From Paraeggerthella hongkongensis (GTDB taxonomy: Bacteria; Actinomycetota; Coriobacteriia; Coriobacteriales; Eggerthellaceae): a DNA stretch of 64,000 bases. The stretch is taken from the NCBI RefSeq assembly GCF_003340345.1, contig NZ_PPTQ01000004.1:124001-188000 (forward strand), given 5' to 3'. Under the pieces are notes generated by a model. It was not told the origin of the DNA. It worked only from the letters and a program-made list of their open reading frames with translations, and searched no databases. This document shows, piece after piece, positions 34,120-43,623 of the stretch (position 1 is its first letter; each line of letters starts with the position of its first letter). A program made the translations under genes and the position numbers.

Positions 34120-35967
34120 TTAGGCGGGGAAATATGCCGTCAAGGCATCTTGGGAAACCTGGCGTTCGGTGAGTATTCGCTTGAACTGCTCGGTTAACGA
34201 AGATACGGCGCTGCGATCGTTTTCCGAAACCAACAGTACCGCCACCGTCTTTACAAGTGCGCCGATCAAGTTGAAGTTGTCCACAGGAAAGAACACTGCG
34301 CAGGTCGAGAGCACTTTGGCGCTGAACAAGGGAAGAACCAGGGTAGACCCCGAAGCAAAGAACGATGCCTCGAACAATCTTGCAAACTGCTCGTTCTTCA
34401 TGTCGAGAATTTTCCGATCCGCCAGCTCCCGGTGCACCTCATGGGCCAACTCCCTCATGTCGTCTGCTTGCGTAACAGCGTCGACCTCTATACAGTGCAG
34501 CTGCGTTTCAAGGTCGTTATTGAGCATGGGGATGGATGTCATGATGCGCATGATGTCCTGCTCGTCGATGGCCTCGGAAACGGTGATCGTGGGGAACGTG
34601 CTATCCAGTGGCTCGAACGATATAAGGAAGTCGAAGCGACTGGATAGCGCTGTCGATTCAGCGGGGGACTGCTCCACATCGTTTTCCGTAATTACGTCTA
34701 CGATTCTGATTTTTGATGCAAGCTTCTCGATGCGGTATTTGCCGTACGCTGCCTGCTCGACCCCTGCATTCACCACAAGGCCTACGCGGAACACGCGCTC
34801 GGTATGCACGTGGTCAAGGTATTCGAGCAACGCCATGATGATGCGGGTGTAGTCGGCCCCAAAGACATTGAAGTCTTGCAATTCAGGTGCGTCGTGCAAT
34901 GCTTCGGATAGCAGCAGAAAGCCGTCCATGTTGTCGTATTTCACTACGTGTTCGATGGGTCCGGGAATGGAGAGGTTGCAGGATTTCCTTAAAAGGGCGC
35001 CGTCTGTCAGTACGAGCAGTCGTTGGCGCAGCGCGTGGTCGGGTGCTTGCCCGAAACGCTGCTCGAAGGTTCTTTCAATGCGCTCTACCGCCTCGATGGT
35101 GCGAGGGGCCGGCTCGTACTCTTCAATGTTTCGCCTGCTCCATTGCCAGGTGCCGCAGGAGAACAGGTTGGATGCCAGCGCTATCTCGTGGTCGTTGACG
35201 GGCATTCCCAGGTGCCGCTCGAACCGGGTTTTCAGCTTGCGAGCAAGTTGGGGGTGGGCTGCTTTGAACTCGGATGACTCGTTGAGCGTGTGGCCAAGCC
35301 TCAAGCGGGCGCACATCACTTTGAGGTAGAACGACGTTTGCTGCCGTGAGTTCTTCGAAAGCTGCAGCCCCATTTCCTGCTCGGCCTCATCGGCTACGGT
35401 CTGCAAAAAGCGCGCATCTTGCCCCATGAACGTTGGCTCGATGCGGTTTTGCATCATGCGTCGGTCAAGCTTGTAGAAAAAGTACTCTATAAAGAACCGT
35501 ATCGCAACCTCGGATCCTTCGATGCTGAGCCTGTCTTTCTTGCGGATGGACAATCGAAACGACTTCAGCATGAAGCTCCACCATTTCATGTCCATTTGAA
35601 GTTGCTGCTTGTTCGTAAACAGGCTGTGCGCAAGGGAGTCTACGGTAAAAGCCTTTGGCGAGCAGGTGATAAGGAGAATCCCGCGGTAAAACCGCTCCAG
35701 GCGAGGTCTCATTTCGATGGCGTTGTCGGCGACCATGGCTTCAAGACGACTTTGCTCGCCGCGTGCGAGGGCCATACGGATGCCGTTGCCGCGCTTGCTG
35801 CGTATGCGCGAAGCGAATCCGGCGTGTGCAAGGTGCTCGTTTACGACCTTTGCGTCGGTGCGCACGGTTTTTTCCGAACAGCCGATGATGCGCGCCAGCT
35901 CTTCAACGGGCGTGTAGTGATCAAGATACAGCAGGTGATTCAGCAGCATGCTTTGACGCACGTTCAT
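34120..35967 (-). CDS. PRD/Mga-like transcriptional regulator with degenerate PTS domains
   Basis: The 615-residue protein begins with an HTH (residues 1-65, YTPVEELARIIGCSEKTVRTD), followed by a long helical Mga/PRD-like region (about 80-380), an EIIB-like domain (about 395-490, RVGLVVNAGVEQAAYGKYRIEKL region) and an EIIA-like tail. This is the BglG/MtlR/Mga layout. The EIIB Cys position reads Asn (VVNAG for VVCPxG), and the usual phosphorylatable His of the second PRD is not evident, so PTS phosphorylation probably does not control it. ATG 35967 follows AAGGACCGCC; upstream in-frame starts lack a signal. It is divergent from the second MFS gene and convergent with the first operon, whose promoters share an operator. 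Confidence 0.8.
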   Translation of the reverse strand: MNVRQSMLLNHLLYLDHYTPVEELARIIGCSEKTVRTDAKVVNEHLAHAGFASRIRSKRGNGIRMALARGEQSRLEAMVADNAIEMRPRLERFYRGILLITCSPKAFTVDSLAHSLFTNKQQLQMDMKWWSFMLKSFRLSIRKKDRLSIEGSEVAIRFFIEYFFYKLDRRMMQNRIEPTFMGQDARFLQTVADEAEQEMGLQLSKNSRQQTSFYLKVMCARLRLGHTLNESSEFKAAHPQLARKLKTRFERHLGMPVNDHEIALASNLFSCGTWQWSRRNIEEYEPAPRTIEAVERIERTFEQRFGQAPDHALRQRLLVLTDGALLRKSCNLSIPGPIEHVVKYDNMDGFLLLSEALHDAPELQDFNVFGADYTRIIMALLEYLDHVHTERVFRVGLVVNAGVEQAAYGKYRIEKLASKIRIVDVITENDVEQSPAESTALSSRFDFLISFEPLDSTFPTITVSEAIDEQDIMRIMTSIPMLNNDLETQLHCIEVDAVTQADDMRELAHEVHRELADRKILDMKNEQFARLFEASFFASGSTLVLPLFSAKVLSTCAVFFPVDNFNLIGALVKTVAVLLVSENDRSAVSSLTEQFKRILTERQVSQDALTAYFPA

Positions 35968-36035
35968 GGCGGTCCTTCTTCGGTGTTCTGTCCGTCTGGC
36001 TGATGCGAGGGTGCGGGTGCACCGACACATCAATT

Positions 36036-36053
36036 TTACCGAAGATGCGGTAA
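36036..36053. promoter_or_regulatory. Shared operator TTACCG-N6-CGGTAA, copy 2
   Basis: It lies between the divergent regulator and MFS genes, 31 bp before a TACAAT -10 box. The right flank AATTCTTCT matches copy 1 (AATTGTTCT) at all but one base, while the N6 spacer differs, as expected of a protein-binding dyad. It could also control the regulator gene. Confidence 0.65.
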
Positions 36054-36084
36054 TTCTTCTACAGAAGGCGCGAAAAGGCGTGGG

Positions 36085-36090
36085 TACAAT
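36085..36090 (+). promoter_or_regulatory. -10 box TACAAT of second MFS gene
   Basis: It implies a transcript start near 36097, which rules out the in-frame TTG at 36094 and favours GTG 36136. Confidence 0.5.
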
Positions 36091-36135
36091 GGGTTGAGCG
36101 ACGTGTTCAGCCAGCAGATAGCAGGGGGTGCTGAC

Positions 36136-37755
36136 GTGGCATTGGGGAATAACTCTCGTGTTCGAGCTGCGGATAGGGTCGAAGGAGCGCCGTTTCTTGT
36201 AGCTCCTCTTGTGGTTATCGTTCTTGCTCAAATTGGAACGTCAAGCGACAACGCTGCGCTTGGCATTGCCGTACAGCAGCTGGTTGGCGCGCTTGGGGCG
36301 ACCGTTGCCGATGTGCAGATGGCAAACCTCGCTTACTCCCTTATAGCGGGATCGTTCATGATCGCTGGAGGCATGGTGGGGGTGGTTGTCGGATGGCGCA
36401 AGACGCTGCGCATCGGCTTGGTTCTGGCTATCTTGGGAGAGATTGTAGTAGCGCTTTCTCCGAATATGGGCGTGTTCACTTGGGGAGGGCGCTCGATCGT
36501 CGGTTTGGGCGCAAGTTTCATCACGCCGTCGGTGCTTGGCTTGATTCCCGCATTGTACGAGGGCCGCGCTCGGGCGACTGCATTCGGATTCGTGGCTGCT
36601 GCATCGGCTGTTTCCGCTTTGGTTCCCATCCCTTTTGGTCTTCTGCTTGATACTGCGGGATTCCGCGTAACGTTCGGCGTGATCGCGGCTTATTTCGCGA
36701 TCGTGCTTGTTTGCACGCGCTTGCTTCCGAACCTTTCGAAACCGGATGCTTCCATGAGCATTGATGTGGGCGGTATTGTGCTGGCAGCTAGCGGTTTGGC
36801 TTTCTTGTTGTTCGGCATCGCGCGCGTGTCTTCGTGGGGGTTCGTCGAGCCGTTGTCGGAATGTCCCTTCACTATTGGAGGGATTGCCCCTACGCTGCCT
36901 GCGATAGCTACAGGTTTGTGCCTGCTTACTTGCTTGGTGCTGTTCGAGCGCAGACGAGAGTCCCAGGGAAAGGCCGCATTGCTGCCCTGCGCGTTCGTGG
37001 ATGCGCCGTGTGTCCGCGCAGGATTGCTCGCGGTGGGGGTGCCGTTGTTTTGCATGGGGGCTCAGGGAATCATCGTGACGCCGTACCTGCAGCTTGTAGC
37101 TGGATTCAGCGCGCTTCAGACGGGCTTGCTCTCGCTGCTTTCGGGCATCCCCATGCTCTTGTGCGCCATGCTGGTGCCAAAGCTCGTGAAGAAAACTCGC
37201 CCTCGCTTGGTCATTCGCGTTGGGTACGGCTTGATTATCGCGGGTGCATGCAGCATGGCGCTTTCGTTTGAGCCGCACGGCGTAACGCCGCTGCTGTTCT
37301 TCGCCACTTCGTTGGTTGGAGCTGGGCTGGGCGTTGTCAATTCTCAGGCGAACAATGCGGTGGCTTCGGTAGTCGATCCCGTTGCCGCTCAACAATCGGG
37401 CGGCATTCAGGGCACGGCGCGTAACGTAGGCATGGCGCTCGGGACGGCGATCATGGGGTCTTTACTGCTCGTGACGATGCAGGTTGGCGCTTCTGCTGAA
37501 TTGAGCGCGCTTGAGGGAGACGCCGTGGGTTCTGCGGCCGTTATGATCCAGGAAGAGATTTCGTTCTGCGACGATGCCACGTACGAGGAGTTTGCCGTTC
37601 GATCAGGTGTCGAAGGCGGCGACGAAAAGGTTGTTGTGGAGTCGCTTGCCGCCGCACGCTGCAACGCAGCAAGCGTGTCGATGTTCGTACTTGCTGGGAT
37701 TGTGGGCGTAGCCTTTATCGGCACCCGTCATATAGTTCGAGAGTTGCAGGGATAG
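36136..37755 (+). CDS. MFS transporter, DHA2-type, second paralogue
   Basis: The 539-residue protein with about 14 helices is clearly related to the transporter at 30673 (shared VIVLAQIGTS, GGMVGVVVGWRKTLRIG, WGGRSIVGLGASFITPSVLGLIPALYEG and QSGGIQGTARNVGMALG). The extracytoplasmic loop before the last helix contains several Glu/Asp and two Cys. The GTG start at 36136 has AGGGGG before it and fits the predicted transcript start; an upstream TTG at 36094 would precede that start. It is divergent from the PRD regulator and carries the same operator as the first exporter. Confidence 0.84.
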   Translation: MALGNNSRVRAADRVEGAPFLVAPLVVIVLAQIGTSSDNAALGIAVQQLVGALGATVADVQMANLAYSLIAGSFMIAGGMVGVVVGWRKTLRIGLVLAILGEIVVALSPNMGVFTWGGRSIVGLGASFITPSVLGLIPALYEGRARATAFGFVAAASAVSALVPIPFGLLLDTAGFRVTFGVIAAYFAIVLVCTRLLPNLSKPDASMSIDVGGIVLAASGLAFLLFGIARVSSWGFVEPLSECPFTIGGIAPTLPAIATGLCLLTCLVLFERRRESQGKAALLPCAFVDAPCVRAGLLAVGVPLFCMGAQGIIVTPYLQLVAGFSALQTGLLSLLSGIPMLLCAMLVPKLVKKTRPRLVIRVGYGLIIAGACSMALSFEPHGVTPLLFFATSLVGAGLGVVNSQANNAVASVVDPVAAQQSGGIQGTARNVGMALGTAIMGSLLLVTMQVGASAELSALEGDAVGSAAVMIQEEISFCDDATYEEFAVRSGVEGGDEKVVVESLAAARCNAASVSMFVLAGIVGVAFIGTRHIVRELQG

Positions 37756-37756
37756 A

Positions 37757-37794
37757 GCAAGGGGGCAGGGTCGTGAATGACCCTGCCCCCTTGC
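37757..37794. terminator. Bidirectional terminator-like hairpin
   Basis: Perfect 16-bp arms (GCAAGGGGGCAGGGTC and its complement) with a GTGAAT loop lie between convergent MFS and kinase genes. The T-run is poor. Confidence 0.7.
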
Positions 37795-37820
37795 GTCCCT
37801 CGCCTCGCTCTGCCCTGGTT

Positions 37821-38690
37821 TTACAGAAGCCCGCAAACCTTTCCCAACAAGGGCTCGAAGCTGACGCCCCGGTCTTTGAATTCGGGCTGCTTCGCGCTGA
37901 CGATCATGGCGTCGTGCACGAAGTCGCCGGCGAACGCAACTGCTTCGGCCAGGCTGCGACCAGCCATAACGGCTGCCAGCAGGCACGAAGCGTACAGGTC
38001 GCCCGTTCCGTGCAGCATGTAGGGAAGGTACTCGTTGCGCACTTCCACCGTATCGCAGTCTGCTCCGCCCACGAAGTTGCGTATGCAGGTTTCCCCTTCG
38101 CGCTGAATGCCTTTCAGCACAACGTGCTTCGCGCCCTTCGCCACCAGCGCGTCGATCATGCGCTTGGCTTCGTCGTCCGAAATGTCGGTGCCGCGCCACT
38201 CTTCGCCCAAGATGATGGCCGCTTCGGTCAGGTTGGGGGTCAGGATGTCCGCTCCGCACGCCAGCTCGGCCATGGCGGCGCAAAGCTCCGGCGTGTACGT
38301 GGGGTAAACCTTACCGTGGTCGGCCATGACGGGATCGACCACGCGCAGCGCGTTGGGATACATGGCGTACAGGTCCCGAATGCGGTCGACCTGCTCCGGC
38401 GCGCCTAGAAAGCCCGAGTACACGGCATCTATTTCCACGCCGATCTTTCCCCAGGCGCCCAGGTAGTCTTCCAGCATTTCGGTGGTGTCGTGCATGTACC
38501 AACCCGGAAAAGCCGTGTGGGATGAAAACAGCCCCGTCGGAACGGGGCATACGTCGCATCCGGCCGCGGACAGCACGGGGATGGCCACGCCGAGCGAGCA
38601 TTTGCCGTAGCCGCACAAATCGTGCACGGCGGCAACGCGAGGAATGTAGTCGCCTTCGCGACGGTACAAATACGTATCGGACTCTGACAT
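37821..38690 (-). CDS. pdxY: Pyridoxamine/pyridoxal kinase
   Basis: This 289-residue ribokinase-fold protein phosphorylates vitamin B6 vitamers. Family features are VAAVHDLCGYGKCSL at the N-terminus (substrate loop), SGFLGAPEQ, VVDPVMADHGKVY, ILTPNLTEAAIIL and the catalytic anion-hole motif HGTGDLYAS. The length and the position of VVDPVMADHG match the PdxK/PdxY family. ATG 38690 follows AGGAAGG. It is a single gene, convergent with the second MFS gene. Confidence 0.9.
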   Translation of the reverse strand: MSESDTYLYRREGDYIPRVAAVHDLCGYGKCSLGVAIPVLSAAGCDVCPVPTGLFSSHTAFPGWYMHDTTEMLEDYLGAWGKIGVEIDAVYSGFLGAPEQVDRIRDLYAMYPNALRVVDPVMADHGKVYPTYTPELCAAMAELACGADILTPNLTEAAIILGEEWRGTDISDDEAKRMIDALVAKGAKHVVLKGIQREGETCIRNFVGGADCDTVEVRNEYLPYMLHGTGDLYASCLLAAVMAGRSLAEAVAFAGDFVHDAMIVSAKQPEFKDRGVSFEPLLGKVCGLL

Positions 38691-38812
38691 GGATGGACCT
38701 TCCTGTTCGAGTTTCGCCGTCGGACAAGAGGGCTTCGGGCTGCGTGCAGCCACTGAGCCTTCATGCCTATGGTGAAGCTATGCGGATCGGTTGACGGGTC
38801 GAAAACGACGGA

Positions 38813-39010
38813 TTACTTGCTTTCGTCCTCGTCATCGTCGTCGAAAAACGACCAATCGTCTTCACCGGGTTCCCGGTTGACGAACGTTTTGCGCGTACGG
38901 CGTTCCATGATGATGCACGCGATAAGGCTGATGACAAGTCCTGCGCCCACCAGGCATCCAATGCCGGCGTACGTTTCGAAAAGAAAGTGGTACAACGCAC
39001 CGAAATCCAT
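38813..39010 (-). CDS. Small single-pass membrane protein with acidic tail
   Basis: The 65-residue protein consists of one long hydrophobic segment (about 12-36, GIGCLVGAGLVISLIACII), a short basic patch (ERRTRKTF) and an Asp/Glu-rich C-terminus (DDDDEDE). The topology suggests the N-terminus outside and the charged tail in the cytosol. GAGGT precedes ATG 39010; the frame continues upstream, but without a signal. It is divergent from the hybrid histidine kinase with a 148-bp spacer. Function unknown; an accessory role to the sensor kinase is speculative. Confidence 0.6.
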   Translation of the reverse strand: MDFGALYHFLFETYAGIGCLVGAGLVISLIACIIMERRTRKTFVNREPGEDDWSFFDDDDEDESK

Positions 39011-39077
39011 GATTACCTCGTTGTTCTGCCCGTGGCGATCGCTGTCGCCGCGGAAGGTTTGCACTCCAGCGTTAGAG

Positions 39078-39083
39078 TATACT
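39078..39083 (+). promoter_or_regulatory. -10 box TATACT upstream of sensor kinase
   Basis: Located 75 bp before the start of the hybrid kinase gene, in the divergent spacer. The -35 is not clear. Confidence 0.4.
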
Positions 39084-39158
39084 ATGCCCAACCGATTCCG
39101 ATATGGGTTGGTTCCGAGATTCCTTTATTCTTTTCGCTCATCAAAGAAGGGCGTGTGC

Positions 39159-41834
39159 ATGTCGGCTGTGAACAGGGGGAAGGGAGAGCGCCGCGCAATT
39201 GCGACGGCTGTCTCTGTTGCGGCCGTCCTCCTTGTGATCGTGGCCGTGTTCAGCCTGACCGCGTTCATCGATCAGAAGCTCAACGAAAGCGCCGAGCAGC
39301 AAGTGGTCACCTTCACCGAGCAGGCTGCGGGAAACGTGTCCGATCGCGCGGTCATGATGGAGGACGCGATCGGCGCGTTTACCGTGCAGTCGTCCGATCC
39401 GCAGGCTCTTCTTCCGGCTCTTTCGGCGTTGCAGGAGCGCTTGGGCTTGGCGGGCGCCGCCTTCGCGGGCATGGACGGCACGGGCGTGGAAAGCGACGGC
39501 TCGCCGTTCAGCGTCGATCAGATCGAAGGGCCTGAAACGGCCTTGTCCCAGGGCGACCCGTCGTATTCCGGAACCTTCACAACCCAGGACGGCGTTCGCG
39601 TGCGCACGGTGCAGCGCCCGCTGTACATCGACGGCCAGCAGGTGGGCGCGCTGTATGCGCAGATTCCATTGAGCCTGTTCGCCATGCCCGAGCATCTGGA
39701 CATGTTCGACGGGCGCGGCTACTTTATTCTGTTCCAGGCCGACACGGGCGAGATCCTGGTTCCTCCCGCCGACAAAACCAAAACCGTTCTGCCTCCCGAG
39801 GCCAATCTGTACGAGTTTCTGGATGAGGCTTCTCGGTACGAAGAGCCCCTGTCTCTTGCATCTCCGGAAAGTTTGAACAACGCTCTTTTGTCGCTTCAGG
39901 CTCGGCAGGGAAGCGACCTGGAGGGCCTGTTCAATATCGTGTACGACCGCTCAAGCGGTTTGGTTACCGCGCCGGTTGACGGCAAGGTCTCGTACGTGTG
40001 CGTCGCTCCGGTAAGCAAAGGTCCTTGGTACGTGTGCAGCGTGGTGCCGGTCGAAAACGTGCGCGCCGAAGCGGCGGTGGTCACCACCACGTTCCAGGCG
40101 GTGTTCGGAATTGTCATGGTGTGCCTTATCGTGGCGGGCTTCATGGTGTTCGCCGCGTATCGCCGCCGGGTGCGCGAGCGAAACGTTGCCATGATGGCCC
40201 AGCTGTACCGCGCGCTTTCCGACAGCGTGGACCTTGCCGTTAACCTGTACCATCCCGAGGATCGCCAGGTTACGCCTATCGTGGCGAAATCGGCGGACAT
40301 CATCGGCTACGCGCTGGACGATTTCCTGAAAAACGAGCGCTTGGCAAGCGAGATGGGGCTTTCCGAAAAAGGAGTCGATCTGTTCAACCGAATCAGAAAA
40401 GGGCTGGTCGACGAATTCGAGCACGGCGAATTCTCGTTTCGCAGCACGCGCACAGGCTCTGCCCGCTGGGTTGCCTATTCGGTTCGGCCGCTGGTGTTCG
40501 AGGGCAAGCAGCAGGTGCTTATCGTTTTGCGGGACTCCACGCCCGACAAGCAGATTCAGCTGTCCATGAAGGATGCCATGAATGCTGCAGAAGCCGCCAA
40601 CCAGGCAAAATCTGATTTTCTTTCGCGCATGTCGCATGAGATTCGCACGCCTATGAACGTGATTATCGGCATGCTCCAGATTGCGCGCGGCAACGTGGAC
40701 GACCCCGAGAAAATGCGCGTGAACCTTGCCAAGATCGGCACGGCGTCGGATCATTTGCTGGGCTTGATCAACGACGTTCTGGACCTTTCGAAGATCGAGA
40801 ACGGGAAGATGACCCTTGCCAGCGATCCCTTCCGTCTAGCCGACCTGCTCGATCATGTGGAGGAAGTTATTCGCCCGCAGTGCGAGCAGCGCAGCCAGGA
40901 GCTCACGGTGCGCGGGCCTGCTTGTGCGGACGCCGTGTACGTGGGCGACACGGTGCGTTTGAAGCAGCTCCTGATCAACCTTTTGTCGAACTCCGTTAAG
41001 TACACGCCCGAGGGCGGCCACGTGAAGCTTGAAACGAACGCCGCCGCTGCTCCGGTCATGGGGTATCGTCAGGTGGTGTTCGTGGTGTCCGATGACGGCA
41101 TCGGCATGTCGGAAGAATTCGTCGAGCGCATGTTCGAGCCGTTCGTCATGGAGGGCCGTTCGCACGAGCAGGGCACGGGGCTGGGCATGTCCATCGTCAA
41201 GAATGTCGTAACCATGATGGGCGGATCGATTGAGGTTGACTCCGCTATAGGGAAGGGCACGACATTCACGGTTACGTTGAGTTTGCGAATCGCGTTCGAG
41301 GCTGAGCTCAAGTCGTTTGAAGACGACGCGCGCGACCGTGGCTCTAGCGGGCCTTCGACCCCTCGCAGCGATGCTCCCGACGAAGAGGGGTCGCTTTCCC
41401 TTGCGACGCTTTCCGCCCCTCGCGCCATCGAGCGCAGCGAGCTCGAAGGGCTGCGCGTGCTGATTGCCGAAGACAACGATCTGAATGCGGAAATCGCTTG
41501 CGAGCTTTTGGCGGCAGAGGGTCTTTCCATCGAACGCGCACGGGACGGCGAGGAGGCATGTGCCCTGTTCGAGGCGTCTGACGTGGGGCATTACGACGTG
41601 GTGCTCATGGATGTGCAGATGCCCAAGATGAACGGCTACGACGCCACGCGTTGCATCCGTGCCCTTGATCGCGAGGACGCGCGTACCGTGGCTATTGTGG
41701 CTATGTCGGCGAATGCGTTTTCCGAGGACGTGAACGCGTCGCTTGCCAGCGGCATGGACGCGCACCTTTCCAAGCCCATCGAGGTTCGCCGCGTTCTGTC
41801 TACCATCGTGGAGTACACGCGCAAGCGCCGTTAG
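39159..41834 (+). CDS. Hybrid sensor histidine kinase/response regulator
   Basis: In this 891-residue protein the first membrane helix (about 12-35) and second (about 313-333) enclose an extracytoplasmic sensor domain of about 275 residues that resembles a Cache-type domain. A PAS-like region follows (about 345-465), then HisKA with SRMSHEIRTPMN (phosphoacceptor His493), and HATPase_c with LLINLLSNSVKYTPEGG (N box), DDGIGMSEE and EQGTGLGMSIVKN (G boxes). A C-terminal receiver starts VLIAEDNDLNAE, with phosphoacceptor Asp818 in VLMDVQMPKMNGYDA. No separate DNA-binding regulator lies next to it. AGAAGGG precedes ATG 39159. Confidence 0.92.
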   Translation: MSAVNRGKGERRAIATAVSVAAVLLVIVAVFSLTAFIDQKLNESAEQQVVTFTEQAAGNVSDRAVMMEDAIGAFTVQSSDPQALLPALSALQERLGLAGAAFAGMDGTGVESDGSPFSVDQIEGPETALSQGDPSYSGTFTTQDGVRVRTVQRPLYIDGQQVGALYAQIPLSLFAMPEHLDMFDGRGYFILFQADTGEILVPPADKTKTVLPPEANLYEFLDEASRYEEPLSLASPESLNNALLSLQARQGSDLEGLFNIVYDRSSGLVTAPVDGKVSYVCVAPVSKGPWYVCSVVPVENVRAEAAVVTTTFQAVFGIVMVCLIVAGFMVFAAYRRRVRERNVAMMAQLYRALSDSVDLAVNLYHPEDRQVTPIVAKSADIIGYALDDFLKNERLASEMGLSEKGVDLFNRIRKGLVDEFEHGEFSFRSTRTGSARWVAYSVRPLVFEGKQQVLIVLRDSTPDKQIQLSMKDAMNAAEAANQAKSDFLSRMSHEIRTPMNVIIGMLQIARGNVDDPEKMRVNLAKIGTASDHLLGLINDVLDLSKIENGKMTLASDPFRLADLLDHVEEVIRPQCEQRSQELTVRGPACADAVYVGDTVRLKQLLINLLSNSVKYTPEGGHVKLETNAAAAPVMGYRQVVFVVSDDGIGMSEEFVERMFEPFVMEGRSHEQGTGLGMSIVKNVVTMMGGSIEVDSAIGKGTTFTVTLSLRIAFEAELKSFEDDARDRGSSGPSTPRSDAPDEEGSLSLATLSAPRAIERSELEGLRVLIAEDNDLNAEIACELLAAEGLSIERARDGEEACALFEASDVGHYDVVLMDVQMPKMNGYDATRCIRALDREDARTVAIVAMSANAFSEDVNASLASGMDAHLSKPIEVRRVLSTIVEYTRKRR

Positions 41835-41982
41835 TTCGCTTTTCCGCCGTACGTCCCGGCGCGCTGCCGCGTGCTGCCGCTGGTGCCGTGCGCCCCCGAC
41901 GCGCTGCCGCGTGCTGCTGCGGTGCGCTTCCGCGTGCTGCTGCGGTGCGCTGCCGAAAAGAACGAGTTTTGCGGCGATTTTC

Positions 41983-42016
41983 CGCCTTCGAGAGGGTTTC
42001 TTCTCGAAGGCGTTTT
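41983..42016 (+). terminator. Intrinsic terminator of the sensor kinase gene
   Basis: Perfect 11-bp stem CGCCTTCGAGA/TCTCGAAGGCG followed by TTTT. Confidence 0.85.
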
Positions 42017-42255
42017 GCATCTCACCAGGTCACAAAGCTGCTAGGGGCTTTTATCCTGGTTTGAGGACCAGCAAAACTCGCTCATTTTGACAGCGCGTCG
42101 GGGCGTGCGGTTTGCGGGCGCGGCCGGGTCGCGCGGGCATGCGGCCGGGTCGCGCAAGCCCTCGGCGCACGGCTGGGGGATCGGGCATCCGGGCTCGAAG
42201 GCGGGCTGAACATGCCAACGGCGTGAAGGACCGGCAAGCTGCGCCGGGCGTGAGG

Positions 42256-42261
42256 TATACT
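42256..42261 (+). promoter_or_regulatory. -10 box TATACT of serS
   Basis: Located 38 bp before the start codon, leaving a short leader with AAGGAG. No T-box structure was recognised. Confidence 0.5.
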
Positions 42262-42299
42262 GGTCCAATTATCGTATCCAACCAAGAAGGAGCGCTACC

Positions 42300-43589
42300 A
42301 TGCTCGACATCAAGTTTGTCCGCGACAACCAGGAAGCGGTCGCTGAAGCGATGAAGAACCGCAATGCTTCATGGGATGCGTCGCGCTTCTCTCAGCTTGA
42401 CGAAACGCGCCGCGCGGCCATCGCGAAGGAAGAAGCGCTGCAGGCCGAGCGTAATGCCGCATCCAAATCTATCGGGGCCATGATGGCCGCAGGCCAGAAG
42501 GACGAGGCCGAAGCCGCGAAAGAGCGCGTGCGCGCCATCAACGAAGAGATCGCCTCCATCGGTAAAGAGCGCGAAGCCGCCGACGCCGACCTGCGCGAGC
42601 TCATGATGCGCACGCCCAACATGCCGGCCGACTCCACGCCCGTAGGCCAGAGCGAAGACGACAACCCCGAGGTGCGCCGCTGGGGCACGCCCCGCGATTT
42701 CGCCGCTGAAGGCATCGAGGCGAAGCCGCACTGGGACCTTGGTCCTGAACTGGGAATCATCGACTTCGAGCGTGGCGTGAAGCTGGCCAAGAGCCGCTTC
42801 TACCTGCTGGGCGGCCTGGGCGCTCGCCTGGAGCGCTCGCTCATCAACTTCATGGCCGACACGCATGCCAGCCGCGGTTACAAGGAATGGTGGTGCCCGG
42901 CTATGGCGAACGGCACCACGCTTACGGGCACGGGTCAGCTTCCGAAGTTTGAAGAGGACCTGTTCAAGACTACGAACGGCCTGTACCTCATCCCCACGGC
43001 CGAGGTGCAGCTGACCAACATCCATGCGGGCGAAGTGCTCGACGCCGACCAGCTTCCCTTGCATTACTGCGCGTTCACGCCGTGCTTCCGCGAAGAGGCG
43101 GGCAGCGCGGGTCGCGATACGCGCGGAATCATTCGCGTGCATCAGTTCAGCAAGGTGGAAATGGTGAAGTTCGCGAAACCCGAGGAAAGCTTCGACGAGC
43201 TTGAGGGCATGGTTGCCGATGCCGAGCATATCCTGCAGAAGCTGGAACTGCCGTATCGCGTGATCAGCCTGTGCACGGGCGACATCGGCTTCTCCGCCGC
43301 CAAGACGTACGACCTTGAGGTGTGGCTGCCCAGCTACAACGGCTACAAAGAGATATCCTCCTGCTCGAACTGCGTTGATTTCCAGGCGCGTCGGGCGAAC
43401 ATCAAGTACCGCGATCCCGAGAACTTCAAGGGCACGCGCTACCTGCACACGCTGAACGGTTCCGGCTTGGCAGTGGGCCGCACCATGGCCGCCATCATCG
43501 AGAACTATCAGCAGCCCGACGGTACCATCAAGGTTCCCGACGTGCTGGTCCCCTATATGGGCGGCGTTGAGGTCATTGCGCCGGAATAG
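42300..43589 (+). CDS. serS: Seryl-tRNA synthetase
   Basis: The 429-residue class II synthetase charges tRNA-Ser. The N-terminal 110 residues form the long coiled-coil arm that contacts the tRNA variable arm. The catalytic core has motif 2 ([21 protein letters not shown] region), a serine pocket ([13 protein letters not shown]) and motif 3 ([17 protein letters not shown]). The length is typical. AAGAAGGAG precedes ATG 42300. The membrane-protein gene 35 bp downstream is probably cotranscribed. Confidence 0.97.
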   Translation: MLDIKFVRDNQEAVAEAMKNRNASWDASRFSQLDETRRAAIAKEEALQAERNAASKSIGAMMAAGQKDEAEAAKERVRAINEEIASIGKEREAADADLRELMMRTPNMPADSTPVGQSEDDNPEVRRWGTPRDFAAEGIEAKPHWDLGPELGIIDFERGVKLAKSRFYLLGGLGARLERSLINFMADTHASRGYKEWWCPAMANGTTLTGTGQLPKFEEDLFKTTNGLYLIPTAEVQLTNIHAGEVLDADQLPLHYCAFTPCFREEAGSAGRDTRGIIRVHQFSKVEMVKFAKPEESFDELEGMVADAEHILQKLELPYRVISLCTGDIGFSAAKTYDLEVWLPSYNGYKEISSCSNCVDFQARRANIKYRDPENFKGTRYLHTLNGSGLAVGRTMAAIIENYQQPDGTIKVPDVLVPYMGGVEVIAPE

Positions 43590-43623
43590 CAATTTCCAGG
43601 CGTTGTAGAGGAGTAACGCAAGC

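Larger units (their letters stand above)
41835..42299. other. 465-bp intergenic region with tandem repeats
   Basis: No gene is supported. Bases 41860-41955 contain GC-rich tandem repeats; CCGCGTGCTGCTGCGGTGCG recurs at 41907 and 41930 (23-bp period) with earlier decayed copies. A terminator lies at 41983-42016. Bases 42117-42152 contain a repeated CGGCCGGGTCGCG. The serS promoter and ribosome site occupy the right end. Confidence 0.6.

Noticed and set aside
38763-39158. N-terminal extension of the hybrid kinase frame
   Set aside because: The frame is open but overlaps the small membrane protein gene on the other strand and would bury the first membrane helix; ATG 39159 has a ribosome site and the right topology.
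42054-42075. CTGGT/ACCAG hairpin as a regulatory site before serS
   Set aside because: Only a 5-bp stem, about 180 bp from the promoter; not distinguishable from chance.
42230-42299. Possible T-box leader before serS
   Set aside because: The predicted leader from TATACT to the start codon is under 40 nt, too short for a T-box.
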